From assembly GCF_963855985.1 (NCBI RefSeq), contig NC_087099.1:10880001-10944000 (forward strand): DNA of 64,000 bases, written 5' to 3'. The notes beneath the pieces are model-generated. The model was not told the origin of the DNA. It saw only the letters and a program-made list of their open reading frames with translations, and did no database searches. Shown here one piece after another: positions 48,396-61,269 of the stretch. Position 1 is the first letter of the stretch; every line of letters begins with the position of its first letter. Made by a program: the position numbers and the translations under genes. Origin of the DNA: Ostrinia nubilalis. Lineage: Eukaryota; Arthropoda; Insecta; Lepidoptera; Crambidae.

Positions 48396-48674
48396 TTAAT
48401 TTTCGCCAAAATTAACGGCTCCGTATAAACCAGGCGAGCAACGAACCGTAACGGAATTTAAATAGTCCAAGTCTTCAGCCGCGGCGAACAGTTGGCATTC
48501 CCTGGCGAACCGCAGAAGATAATATACCAACAACACCTCCTTTCGATTATGCACCTTATCACCCAAGCAGTAGAGATCGTTATGGATAAACAGGAACTGG
48601 GTTTGTAGCACGTTCGAGTTAAGAGTATTGTAAGTTTTAGCGAAAAGCGTAGAAAAGGTTAAAAACGCGAGCAT
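48396..48674 (-). other. Unrecognised 92-codon open frame
   Basis: Starts at an ATG (minus strand) with a hydrophobic N-terminus (MLAFLTFSTLF). It contains L-L-R-F-A-R-E-C-Q-L-F-A-A-A-E-D-L. The span is more GC-balanced than its surroundings. I recognise no family. It may be a chance frame or a decayed coding fragment. Confidence 0.2.
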
Positions 48675-48840
48675 AGTTTGGAAATTCGTTCTTGTGCAGT
48701 CTTAAAAGATATTTAAAATCATTGAACATTATTACGACACTGATCAATGTTTACTCTCAAATGTATCATGCAATTATTATTATGGTGTCCTCCATTCAAA
48801 TGTATCATACTCGTAATATTATTTATAGCTTTAGAGGATA

Positions 48841-48940
48841 TGTCACACTGGATGCGGTCTATGGTCAGGTCAAAGGAAGCGTACATGTGATGCGGGCTAC
48901 GTTCATATTGACCTGACCGCAGAACGTATCCAGTGTGACA
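48841..48940. mobile_element. ~100-bp imperfect palindromic element
   Basis: TGTCACACTGGATGCGGTCT at the left is mirrored by a CCAGTGTGACA end at the right. CAGGTCAA and TTGACCTG also mirror inside. Layout of a small MITE. Confidence 0.7.
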
Positions 48941-49724
48941 ATAGACATGTTGACACCACCAATCAATTGACGTACTTTTTTTAAAACTGTCAAAACGAAA
49001 CTCTCTCATAGATTTTGTATGGCACTACAAGCAAGTGACGTCACTATTTTGTCAACTCAAATAAACTCCTATTTTCAATTACAATGCGACCAAAAATCGT
49101 AATCGTAACAGGTAATTTAAAATTAATTAATTTTTAAGACCAGAATGAAGTGTCTTTTTAGAAAAGTTGTGATTTCGAATTATTGGGGAATGGTGTCAAA
49201 TTGTCTATTCCTTGAATTTGCAGCTAAGGATTTCAATTAGCACACAAATACAGTCGTCATTATTAACAGCATCATGTTAAATAAGTCGTATTATTCTTCA
49301 TAAATTGGAAAAAGTTGAGACTTTTCTCATTGACTTTTTGCAGCTGATTGTACGCGAGAGATTTAAAACGTGGGTGTGCGGGGAACTGATTAAAAATTAA
49401 CTTCTCGGTTAGTCTGGGTTATCCGGCCGAGTATCGGGTTTGACCCTGTCTTAAGTTTAATAACACTACCTAAGAAAGTTTAATTTTAGCGTGAAATGCA
49501 CGGGCCGTACCGTAGCGTTCTGTTTTTCTTTTGTTTAAATAGAAAGATAAACTCTTTAATTACTTCTCGATCCAAGTGTTAGGTATATTTTCTTATTGAT
49601 ATGTTCCTTGCAAATTGTAGCTTACCAGTATTTAATTTTAAATTCTCACATTTTGCATATGGCAGCTTGTAGTTTATTATGTGTAGAGGATACATTGTAT
49701 TAAGTAAGACTCGTTGAGTGTCCT

Positions 49725-49860
49725 TCATCATCATCATCATAAAATTTAGTCTGCAGGAATATTATCCTTTTAAGGGTTCCGTAGTCCTGACAAGGAACCC
49801 TTATAGTTTCGATATGCCTGTCTGTCTGTCTGTCCGAGGTTTTGCTTGGAAACTACTGGC
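49725..49860. repeat. (CAT)n with attached dispersed repeat fragment
   Basis: CATCATCATCATCAT is followed by AAGGGTTCCGTAGTCCTGAC and (CTGT)n-like CCTGTCTGTCTGTCTGTCCG, words of an abundant lepidopteran repeat. Confidence 0.6.
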
Positions 49861-50404
49861 ACTAGAGAGCTGTAATTTTTATTATCTTGGTTTTCCATAC
49901 TAAATAACTACACTAATAATATCAAAAATTAAGAATATGAATAAAAAACTGTCTCCATGTCTCAAAGGAGACTCAAGTCCAGCAGTGTAAATATCAATGG
50001 AATTTGTAGGTAAATTGTTTAACGGACATGCCCCGAGTCGTTCGGGACAGCCGTGACGGGGGTCGACATGCCACTTCATTAATTCTTGAACAGCGCTGAT
50101 CAATAGCATATTGCTGGACTGGAAACATGTGATGGTATAGCTCATTGTTGTTTGGGAAAACTGCGATAAAATAAAGGAAAATAAAATAAGTGAACTATTA
50201 AGTACAAAAAAGCACTGTAAACATTTTTGTCTGAGCACTAAATCATCCAGGAATTTTCTTTCTGACTGATCTTAAGAGCATAAGATGTCGTCTGTAGTTC
50301 ATTAAACCAAGTTTTGCAGTGCAACTGCTACTCTAAAAAAATTGCTGTATGTCGTCCTGCCTGATCCTGAGTTGTACATACTTGATATCTTACTAGATCA
50401 TATT

Positions 50405-50645
50405 TTTTAACTAGCTGTGCCCGCGACTTCGTACGCGTGAAAATCCGTTTTCGCAACATTTTTCATTTTTGCTCTGTACCTATTTATTACTCGTAGCGTG
50501 ATGGTATTATTTAGCCTTCCTCGATAAATGGGCTATCTAACACTGAAATAATTTTTCAAATCGGACCGGTAGTTCCTGAGATTAGCGCGTTCAAGTTCAA
50601 ACAAACAAACAAACTCTTCACCTTTGTAATATGAGTATAGATAGG
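50405..50645 (-). repeat. Dispersed family D1, copy 3 (longest)
   Basis: Begins AACTAGCTGTGCCCGCGACT and ends AATATGAGTATAGAT. The interior is the reverse complement of 7240-7464 and 15500-15710. This copy keeps the GC-rich head that the others lack. Confidence 0.85.
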
Positions 50646-53139
50646 AGACACATTAGCAACATAGTTTGACTAATAAATTAGAGGGTCGCGCTTCTGCAGT
50701 GGAGACTAAATGACTTGAAATTGTGGGTACACTATCATAATAATATATGCATGGATGCATAAATAATCCATACACTTTAAAATTAATTTTAACCTACAGT
50801 TACATCCATAAAAGCCTAGAATTAACCATTTTCAAAAGTAACTTGCAAAACTGCTCAAAAGTCGTATATTAAAATTACTAAGTTTCCAAAGCTCATTACA
50901 ATAATAACTACCAATAACATAGTTTATACTAATATGGTCGTAACTGCATACAATTACACTAAAGTTGATATTATTTAAAGGTCAGTTACAGCCTTTGTGC
51001 CTAGAACTTGTATTAAACATTGGAATCGACAGAGCATTGTTATTCAAGCATTCAACTTCGTGGTCACAGTACACGTTAATAGTAAAATGGATTGATTGAT
51101 TTTACAATAAACCTAAAAATCTCCCTTATCTAAATGAAACAAATATTTATGAAGCAACAAATAATAATGGTAGTATTATAGCCTGAGTCCAACATAAAGT
51201 GTAACAACAGTGTTACGTGCGTAAAGTAAATTTGTAACATTTCACTACTTTTTACCCGACTGCGCGAGGCAAAGGAGTGGTTTGTAGATTGAAACCTTAG
51301 ACCCTAACTACAGAATGTATTTAATTAGCAATACTAGAAACCCTGTTGAATATTCAACTTAGTATCCTGTTGGAGGCCTCTGGCGTTAAATTATGACTCC
51401 GCAAAGTGATTTATATGGTGTCATTGATACAGCACTAACAACCTAAAGGTTGTGGCATGCAATCTAAGAAGCTTGTGGCTCGCCGTTTTTACTGCTGTGT
51501 AACATTGTAAACTGCGCTGTCTTTTTTGAGTTAATTTATTTGGGTAGTATGAACTTAGTGGTTCGCTAATTTATTGCTTTTACTGCTAGGATTATAAAGA
51601 CATGGTAGCAACTTTCCTAATACTTTTTTGTTTTTGAAGTTCTGCCAGATGATTGCATGATGTTGCGATTGGGTAAAATTTCTCATATTTCAGAATAAAA
51701 AAAATAGAATTTTGTCAAAAAAGATCCTCAACTGTATTTAGTTAAATAATAACATTTTCCAAAATTTAGAGACTAGCACTACTCGTAATTCTTGTGTTTA
51801 TTCATATTAACGGTCATTCTCACGATTAGGCGTTCTCAGCCTAATTACCATATCATTTTTTAAATTTGGCTTAATTGACTTAAACGCATTTAAATATGAA
51901 ACACATGAAAAGTACGAATTTAACAATCGTTAAGGCGACAAATTATTCCAAGCGGTTTTCTCGTAAATGAGACCCAAAAATTTTATGGTCACGGTAATTA
52001 GATAAACCTAATACTTAATCTAACGGTAATTAGAAAAAATATGTAAAATAGCAAGAAAACAATATCTTGCATTGATAAATTTGTATATAAATATATAGCG
52101 TCATAAAAAACGCTGTAGGTACACTTCATAACCCTTTGAAAAAAAGAAAACACTCATTTCTATTATTTATTGTATCAAGATATTTTCAGTATACTGCAAT
52201 AATCGAGGCTATAACAGGATCACTTAGTTTCGGCCAGAAGGGGCTACGTGTCACATTTCATCAGAATCTTAATCATCATTTATTTGATTTCAATGTGGTA
52301 CAAACGATTTAACGTACAGGAGATCTTTGATCACAAATTTGATTTTTCGGATATGCATATACCAAAAAATTAATTAATAATTTAAGTGATTTTTCCTCTT
52401 TTTAATCTATCTGCGATAAGCCATCACCCATTATCAGATTAAATTGAATTTGTAATAATGACAGTTCCAGCTCAGCATATCCCATGATTTGTCACCTCGA
52501 TTCTTTTACAATAAGTTTTCAGATTGATGCTATTCGCTTTCTCCTGAGCCTAAATGCAGAATTCTTAGAATTTAGAAGGGATGCAGCAAATAGATTGCAT
52601 GAAGGTCTAGTCTTTGGTTGTAAGCTTTACAGGATTTTCCACACCCTCTTTGACGTTTGGTATCACTTCAGTGGACTTTGTAAACCAAGGTGCACAGCTC
52701 AAGATTTTTAAAACTTTATTTTGAAAACGTTAAAGTATTTCTACATTTGCGAGGCAAAGTCGATGCCATGTCTACATGGGTTTTTTAGGATCCATTTGTA
52801 TATAGTTTGGTCTCCAAGCTTCTTCTGTCCAGTACCCATTGCATAATATCACGAAGTTTTTTCTATGCATAACAAAGCAGGTAGGATGCAGTTTAGCATG
52901 GTACAAAGTGCCTATACACTCTTGCCTTGAAAAGTCCCATTGTCTGTTGATTGGTTCTCTTTTGTTCTTAATGTGATCACGCCAGGTAAGTGTTACTCTT
53001 GGAAAATCTCATCTTCTTAGGGCAAAGGTATTATGGATAGATGTTAATGGTATTATATTAGAATTAATTAATGATTTAAGATGTTAATATCAATTATACT
53101 AATAGTAAAAATAAATATCTGGTACGAGACATGTTTCAT
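50646..53139 (+). other. Intron DNA, no supported gene
   Basis: AT-rich. GGTAATTAGA recurs near 51990 and 52028 in a homeodomain-site-rich stretch. Nothing else recognised. Confidence 0.4.
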
Positions 53140-53300
53140 GCAGGGGTGACATCTCCTGGCCATCAGAAAGCCCCGATTTCACTCCAGGTAACTTCTTTTT
53201 GTGGGGTCACGTTAGGGGTTAAAATACTCTTAAATTCAACAACCATGCAGCAACTGAAGCTGAACATTCGTCATGAAATCGAATCTATTTCGAGGTTACT
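53140..53300 (+). pseudogene. Mariner/Tc1-type transposase C-terminal remnant
   Basis: From about 53157 the frame reads W-P-S-E-S-P-D-F-T-P-G-N-F-F-L-W-G-H-V, matching the SPDLxPxDFFLWG block around the third catalytic acid of IS630/Tc1/mariner enzymes. After a frameshift, T-T-M-Q-Q-L-K-L-N-I-R follows. Only about 50 codons remain, broken. Not related by position to the 26.9-kb element. Confidence 0.75.
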
Positions 53301-54424
53301 CTAACGAAAGTTTTTTTAAATTTTGATTGTCAGATTGGAAGAAAAGTCCGTACAGTTGTTATGCGAAAGTCTAGGTATATTTCATATTTTATCATCATAC
53401 TTATTCAATCGTGAGTGCAATTTGTAGGTAATAATTTCATACAACGGCGATTATAAATATACGGTAATTAGTACATGGAAATTATAAAACTATAGTTTTT
53501 CTTCAAAATTTCCAAAATCTTCAGCGTATGCAAATACTGTCTTACTACAACGTATGAAGGCCAAAGTACTGAATCTATTTAAATTAACAACGTGGATCTA
53601 CCTTCAAAAATCGAGTATAAAAATAAGGACATGGTAAATAGAAAAATTGAAAACCAAAGACATGGTAATTATACTCTTACGCAATTCATCGACGGTACGC
53701 CAACGCAATAGACGTCTACTTGCTAACAGGTCTTAGAACTAACTAAGGGCTCGCGCCGCGCGCGTAAATGATGTGTCAAATATTATTATTAAGGCTTGTG
53801 TGCCCAAAAACAGAAAACGTCACGGGAATTAGGACTTTCGCTCGGACAAGCAGTTTTTTAATTCTAATTATTTACATAATGGTTCTATTGAATAGATATT
53901 TTGCTATGCGTAAGACAATCTTTTGTACTCTTTAAAATGTTGAATGGAGTAAACCAAATCTATACGACATAAAAATTACAGCCAAGTTTTAACATTAAGT
54001 CGGTGTGCGGACGCGTAACGGTAATTAGAGAACAGAGGTTCATGAAATTAATTAAGTCACAAATACTTAAAATAGAGGCCTATGATTTAATGAACAACTG
54101 GATGGGGTTGTTAAGTAACATATAAAAATACTTGCATGTCTCTAATTTGTCATTTTTAACGATTTAACAGCCCGGACACGTAAAAACTAGCTCATCTGAG
54201 AATGGCCGTTAAGCATCACTCTAGAATACGGGCTATAGCAATATTTCGTAATACGCGTTACTGGTTTAAATTTGACTATGACACAACTACCCCCGACCGC
54301 ACACTGGGGCGAAATGCGTTCGCGGAGGAAACCAACTGACGTTTATTAATGGTTATATGGAAAAAATATTGTTGCGTTTTCGTTTCCCCCGCTTTTAAAG
54401 CGCAATAAACAGTCTGCAATTAAA

Positions 54425-54460
54425 ACGCCAATAACAGATTGATGGCTTGATTAATTGAAA
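54425..54460 (+). promoter_or_regulatory. Paired Hox/PBC-like motifs
   Basis: AGATTGATGG (54436-54445) and TGATTAAT (54448-54455) are both bipartite Exd-Hox-type sequences, two bases apart, in a patch (54270-54470) more GC-balanced than its surroundings. Confidence 0.35.
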
Positions 54461-55379
54461 AATATATTTTTGTTTTTCATAATTTCTTTCAAATATTTTT
54501 CGAAGATGGATCTTTCAAGCTTCATACATTTTCCCTGTCCAAATAAAGGTTCTTTCTACTAAAAGCAACTTTTGACTGTATTAGATACAAATTACTGAAA
54601 GCTACCTTATGCAGGTCGGTACATATTTCATTGGGTTCATACCTATCTATTACCATATACCTAAGACTATAATGACTACTACTACTATGAGAAACCAGTT
54701 AAAGCTCTCTATCTTCCAATAATCTTCGCTATTAGATAAAAACATTTCCTAGTACACGACCATGACGGTGTAGCAAGAAACGGTTCTAAAAGTTTAATTA
54801 TAAGATACAAGATTTTAATAAAGCTCGTAGTCAACACAATTGCAAAACCCTATCTGATAGATTTATGGATCGGTGCATACGACTATACAGGGTGTTGTCG
54901 ATGAGAAAAAGTATAGGCAGTTATTGATTGATCGCATTAAAATATTGCTACAGTGTAGAAATCTTTGAATTATAAAGAATCTATAAAGAGATATTCTTCG
55001 TCAGCTGTAGTAAAAAAAAACCTTTTTTTCCGCAAATTATTCATCATAATTTTGGGAAAGCATTAGTTTCTCAGTTTTGATTAATTAAAAAATGACTATT
55101 ATCTTCTAAACTATACTATAATAGAAGATCTTCGATTTTTCTATTGTATTAATTTGGGTATTCTATTGAATACCTACCATAATAATATATGTTGTCAAAA
55201 TGGTATCAATGTATGAGTAATTTGTAAAAAAAATCAAGCTTTGTTTATTCCGATAGATGGTGCATGGGTACCGTGTTCTTATTAACTCTTCAAGCAATTC
55301 TAACATCCCATACCAAGGACACACCCTGTGTAACTAACCATGCAACTCTACACGGTAGTCTATACTCTATAGGCTTGCA

Positions 55380-55560
55380 TAGAATGGCGGACCAATTAAA
55401 ATGGCGCGATGGGTTGTCATTCTGTAATTGGTTAATTATTATCAGCTGGGGTGGGCGGGGCGACCACGTGCTACCTAGGTGTTGTAGTGCTTGTAGCTGT
55501 ATAGTGCTAACGAGACAGCCTATACAGCCAATGGCTTTTGTATAGCCATACGTCGTGGGG
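55380..55560 (+). promoter_or_regulatory. Candidate Polycomb-response-like patch
   Basis: Four Pho-core words (ATGGC/GCCAT), one within AAAATGGCGCG, and a GGGGTGGGCGGGGCG Sp1/KLF-like box with CACGTG occur in about 180 bp of GC-rich DNA. Inference only. Confidence 0.3.
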
Positions 55561-56723
55561 CACTGATCCGATTATGTGGGTGGCAGTCACTTCGCTTTTG
55601 TTTTTGTTTTTGTTTTTTGGTAGCTTGATATTTCATTGAAACTTTTAGCGCCATTATAAGCTTTTTGGTTAGTGCTCATAAACATAAATCTTCTAACTAC
55701 TTCTTTTTTATTAGAAAAGTTCACATAAGTGATAAGTGACTTGTAGCATCGAAGGTTTAAAATCAAAGATTTCGGTAAAATTACTTTTTCTTTGCATTTT
55801 TACTCGAATTACTATGATGATTAAGCCTGTATAATACTTTTTACTTCTGCGTTTTTCTTTTGTCCTTTTCAGATAGGTATGTATAAAAAATTCGCTCAGT
55901 CACGAGTCTACTCAAAAGCTCTCTTAAATGTCTCCTAAACAAGATGCAGACACTTTCTAAGCAAGCCGACACTTTAGAAGTAATTGCCATTGCGCTTGTT
56001 ATAATGAGCAATCAACAGCACCTGCTTATTATAAGTTTGCGATTATAGCACCGACTAATTGTTGGGTAGACATAATGCAAAAGCTACGAAGCCTGTTGGC
56101 TCTCATGATAAGGTAGGAGTTGTAACTGGCTGGTTTAGCTAGAAGGTAACAAGCTGTGTGAAAGAAAGCTAAACTTCGAGCTAACGCTGTTTAGCATTTT
56201 ATTTAGTTGTAACATAAGTGCTATTTTGCAACAAAACTATGTATACTCGTAGTTTTCTCTCTGTAAAAGTTTGAAATTTTCCAAAAAATATTTATTTATA
56301 TGTTAAAAAAAAGTTTTCATGGAGAAAAAAAGAATAAATGCTTCCTAAAATAAAAGCCTTGCCCTTACGGAGCTTTTGAATGTTTTGCCTTACCAGCGCT
56401 TGTAATTATATTTTATTTAGAAGAAAAATAAAGTCGTAAGTCTCCCTATGACAAAGAAAACGTAAACACCAATTATTTCGGTCAATATTTACGACATGTC
56501 AACATTAGAGAAGTCAAAATAGTTTTACTTTCAACAAGATTGATGGTTTAATTAAAATGCAAGGGGAATGTCATCGATGCCAAATCAATAAATAGATCGC
56601 GATCAAATCATTCTTCTGCAAATGCCAAATACGCAACGAAACAACAATGTTGCTATAAACTATTAAAGTATTTTAAAGGGTTCTTCACCAACTTGACACA
56701 AGAGACTGTGCCCACTTAAGATT

Positions 56724-56955
56724 TTTCGTTCGTTTGTTCGTTTTCAGCCAAATGACGTCCACTGCTGGACAAAGGCCACTCGCAAAGACTTCCATAATGA
56801 TCGGTCCTGCGTCTAGGCTCTTCCCGCGACCTTGACCAGATCGTCGGTCCACCTTGTGAGGGGCCTGCCCACGCGACGTCCCGTGGTCGCCACTCGAAAA
56901 CTTTTCTACCCCATCATCTCTACGAGCTATGTCCACTGTCACTTGATTTTAGCTT
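56724..56955 (-). mobile_element. RTE-type LINE 3' end in copy A
   Basis: Reverse complement of the lepidopteran RTE C-terminus: TTCAGCCAAATGACGTCCAC, GACCTTGACCAGATCGTCGG, CCCGTGGTCGCCACTCG. The equivalent sequence is in copy B at 61043-61269, so the insertion predates the duplication. Confidence 0.85.
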
Positions 56956-57089
56956 GAATTTCTTAAGATTTTAACATGAATTAAATCACTTTTATGTTTT
57001 CGCCAATTACAGGTCAAATTCTTGACATGTCCAGATGACGTCATACTTACTAATTTATAGTTTCACCAATGACACACGTGTCTCAGTTC

Positions 57090-57240
57090 CTTGCGCTGCT
57101 TCTTCTCAGCACTGGCCCATTTATTGTCCCGAAGCAGTGGTAGGGTTAATACTGGGACTTGTAAAAGTGCTTTTTAAAAGCCTACTTGCAAAAATAATTG
57201 AGTTTCTTTGTGTCCAGTCTCTTGTGTCGAGTTGGTGAAT
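57090..57240 (-). repeat. Dispersed repeat D3 in copy A
   Basis: TTGCGCTGCTTCTTCTCAGC, GGTAGGGTTAATACTGGGAC and GTAAAAGTGCTTTTTAAAAG are the reverse complement of the repeat at 37130-37375. Confidence 0.8.
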
Positions 57241-57617
57241 AACCCCTTTTTGAAACATATTTTTTTTGTAGTCCCAATTAATTAGAGTGCAGTTTAATTC
57301 AAGCATTAAAAGTCCTGATTAAGCCATGACTCATTTTTACACGGTACCACAGAATAAGTAATAGTACAGGTACAGAAGGATTACTCCGCAAGACGATTTA
57401 AATAAATGCGAGTCTTGCTACGACGCGATACAGTGGAATTCAGCTCGCACAGCACTACGTACCTACAATTTTATTCACCTACAAGTTTTGTCTCTTTCTA
57501 TCGCGTGCCTCTGAACTCTTCTTACGCTGTTAGGGTTGCTGTCTAGTAGTGTCTAGTAAAAAAATAATTAACATACTTATTTGTAATGAGGTACGTATGT
57601 AGGTAAGTACGCATTCA

Positions 57618-57690
57618 TTATGGAAAACCTTGGGAGAGGCATTTGTCCAGCAGTGGGCGTCATTAATTTGCTGAAACGAACGAACGCATT
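57618..57690 (+). mobile_element. RTE tail fragment in the copy A-only segment
   Basis: GGAAAACCTTGGGAGAGGCA ... AGCAGTGGGCGTCATTAATT ... GAAACGAACGAACG. Confidence 0.75.
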
Positions 57691-58856
57691 CTGAGCAGTA
57701 GTCATGGTAGGTTAGGTTCCTATACTATCCTAAGAATTATTGATTACCTACATGGCCAACATACCTTTCAGCATCTTTGGGAAGCGAAAAAGGAGATAAA
57801 TCCGGTAGATTTCTTTTCGAATTGAAACACCCGAACACCGCACAATAATATTTCTTTCTCTTTATGTCCATTTTGTAATAATACTTCGATCATAGAATTA
57901 GGTACTACAACGCACGCCAGCGTCCTAACGGGTGCGCGCGTGACACTCGACTGATATAATACCCGCCGGCGGGGCGCTTCGCTGTAGGTAATTATCGGAT
58001 GTACCGCGCGGAGTGAGCCAGGCCTGACGGTACTAAATAAAGCATATTAAGCTAAACACTGAAGCACTTTATGTCATTGTAACAAGTGCTATTTTATAAC
58101 AAAACTGTATGGTTTGTTATGCTGTCGCTTTAGTCATCGACAGTGTGATACAGTTGGGTTGGTAAAAAAGTTTTGCTTTGCATTTTCAATTGAAAAACTG
58201 CTTGTAGCTAAGTCTGATCGTGTAGGTATACTTACTTAACGTAAATAATTTATCAAATTGGAATAAATACTCGTATAATACCAACAGTCTCTATCAAAAT
58301 AAAATCTTCATTGAATCCCAGTTACTATCTATCTTTCAATAATCATTAATTTTGAAAAATCAAATTGTCATCAAAATATAATTAAATAGACGCCACGGTA
58401 AAATTAATAAGTAAATATAGAAATCTAACACACTTTTAAACTTTGACCTTACAAATTATATCAATAAGTAACCGTTGAATTAAAAAGGGAACCAGTTCAT
58501 GACGTGGACTGTACATCGCATCATTACTAATATGATTAATGCCCAAACCCAAGGGGCTAGGTGGCGACGTAATGCTCATTCAATTCGTAATTATGCATTT
58601 ATCATTATTTTTTTATACCAAGCTATTAATAACTGCTTTAAAACAACCCTCCTGTTAGCGTTAAATGAAAATAAAACACGAATAACAAAAGACAATCGTT
58701 GAAATCAACTGTTTTAAAAAAAATGAGTCAGACAATACTGTAGTTGAGTGTCGTTGTGAAAGTAAAAGGTAGCACAAAAAGGGTAATTGAATAGATAATT
58801 TTGTTAATTAAAAAGATTGTAGTGTCTACGCATTTTAATGTAAATCGTGGATAATA

Positions 58857-59150
58857 TACAGATGTCCCAAAATTATCTCGTCGAATTAACATCACAGGTA
58901 ATTGTTGTAAAAAAGAGTGTTTAAGTAAGATGCATCGAAGTCTGATATGTAAATTTTAAAAATAAATAAAATTAACCATACATCATAGTTTTTATTTCAA
59001 AACTCATGAAACTTTTCTATGGACATTAATAACTAAAATTGGTCATATTTCAAAACTAATGAAACTTTTCTTCTTAAGGATGGTTTGTTCGATGTGCCTT
59101 AGGCCCATCTACCTCTGGTAGTTGGTGACATGCTAATTTTGGGACCTGTA
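58857..59150. mobile_element. 294-bp inverted-repeat element, copy A
   Basis: Left end TACAGATGTCCCAAAATTA and right end TAATTTTGGGACCTGTA. The same element is at 63057-63356 in copy B. Confidence 0.8.
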
Positions 59151-61042
59151 TTTTTCCTAGAGATAGAATAGAGTTACATCTTCGCAAAATGTCAAACCTG
59201 CTTTATTATTTCTTCTATCATTTACAGTGTTGCTTCTCTTGAAGTAATTAATCAGCCGCCCACTGCTCATTGATTGACTCATTAACGGTCTGAAACGACC
59301 TACATCCAAATAGTTCCTGCAACCTTTAACAAATAGTCCGTCTATACACCTTTGATCTTATTTTTGATAAATCTATTAATGCATACAATGGTACTAAATT
59401 ATTACTACATTGAAATAATTGCTTAATTATTTAATGTCAAAATGAGATGAAAATCCTAAGAATTGAATCCATCAATACCTATCACCATCATCAAGCTATG
59501 CCATAATCTCCACTGCAGAAGTTCGACCCCCTCTAGTTAACCAAAAAAATCCACGGGAAGAGTCCTATTCCAGTCTGCCAGAAACACACCGCACACATCT
59601 TTATCTGAGGATTAACCAGTAAAATATTCGAAAAAGAACTGCATTCGACGAAATAGACTGTTAAATTTAACTGTCAGTGCTGATCACTGGCATAAGACGA
59701 GCGGATCAGTCAACATTGTTACACTAAACTCGATCGCAGATCGGTCAAAATATTTCCATATTATTTCCAAAGTGTATCTCGTTCGACGCATCTCCGCGCA
59801 TCTCCGGAGTTGGTTTATTTTGATATGTCCCGTCCCGATAGCCGCTTCATACCATGATGAATGCGCTGTTTATAAAACATCATATGAAATTAACCGTTTG
59901 TAGGAATTGCTTTTAGGAATGTAGGTGAAGATTGCGTGTGTCGTCACGCGTTTTAATAAGATTAACAGAATCATTACAGGTGCATTCTGAGCGGCTAATG
60001 AATGTATATTTGCATTCTCAACGTAAAAAAAAACTAAAGAAAAAACAATACTGCTTCAATGAACATGAAAATAATAGAATTATTTTAATTACATTTCTAC
60101 TCGAATTACTATGGTGATTAAGCCTTTATAATACTTTTCACTTTTGAGTTTTTCTTTTGTCCTTTTCAGATAGGCACATAAAGTATGTGCATGCTTATAA
60201 ATGCCCTCAGTCACGGGTCTACTTAAAAGCTCTCTTAAATGTCTCCTAAACAAGATGCAGACACTTTCTAAGCAAGCCGACACTTTAGAAGTAATTGCCA
60301 TTGCGCTTGTTATAATGAGCAATCAACAGCACCTGCTTATTATAAGTTAGCGATTATAGCACCGACTAATTGTTGGGTAGACATAATGCAAAAGCTACGA
60401 AGCCTGTTGGCTCTCATGATAAGGCAGGAGGTGTAACTGGCTGGCTGGTTTAGCTAGAAGGTAACAAGCTGTGTGATATAGGAGCTAAACAAGTTAACAC
60501 TATTTAGTATTTTATTTAGTTGTAACATAAGTGCTATTTTGCTACAAACTGTGTATAGTTTTCTGTGTCTGTAAAAGTTTGAAATTTTCCAAGAGATATT
60601 TATTTATTTATGTATCATAAAAAAAAGTTTTAGTGAAGAAAAAAAGTATAAAATCTTCCTAAAATAAAAGCGTTTCCCTTAAGGAGCTCTTGAATGCTTT
60701 TGCCTTACCAGCGCTTGTAATTATATTTTATTTAGAAGAAAAATAAAGTCGTAAGTCTCCTTATGACAAAGAAAACGTAAACACTAATTATTTCGGTCAA
60801 TATTTACGACATGTCAACATTAGAGAGGTCAAAATAGTTTTACTTTCAACAAGATTGATGGTTTCAATTAAAATGCAAGGGGAATGTCATCGATGCCAAA
60901 TCAATAAATAGATCGCGATCAAATCATTCTTCTGCAAATGCCAAATACGCAACGAAACAACAATGTTGCTTTATTACTATAAACTACTTGAAACTTCAAA
61001 CCTAATTTTAAAGGGTTAAGAGACTGTGCTCACTTAAGATTT

Positions 61043-61269
61043 TTCGTTCGTTAATTCGTTTTAGCCAAATGGCGTCCACTGCTGGACAAAGGACAAAACG
61101 GCCGGTTCTGCTCCTAGGCTTTACCAGATCGTCGGTCCACCTAGTGGGGGGCCTGCCTACGCTACGTCTTCCGGCCCGTGGTCGCCACTCGAGAACTTTT
61201 CTGCCCCTGCGGCCATCATGAGATCATCACGAGCTATGTGCCCCGTCCACTGCCACTTGATTTTAGCTT
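61043..61269 (-). mobile_element. RTE-type LINE 3' end in copy B
   Basis: Same insertion as 56724-56955. It keeps GTCTTCCGGCCCGTGGTCGC, lost from copy A, while lacking some bases that A retains. Confidence 0.85.

Larger units (their letters stand above)
55801..60097 (+). repeat. Tandem duplication, copy A (4.3 kb)
   Basis: 55801 onward aligns with 60098 onward in the same orientation to the window end. Several blocks are almost identical (about 55912-56158, 56430-56650, 58487-58600 and 59556-59798) while others are clearly diverged. Copy A has 686 bp (57348-58033) that copy B lacks. Confidence 0.93.

Noticed and set aside
54880..54910. TATACAGGGTGTTG transposon-end-like word
   Set aside because: A single common word with no matching opposite end; similar words at 6386 and 42068 are also unpaired.
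55264..55545. 93-codon frame before the duplication
   Set aside because: No domain; the local GC-rich motifs suggest regulatory DNA rather than coding.
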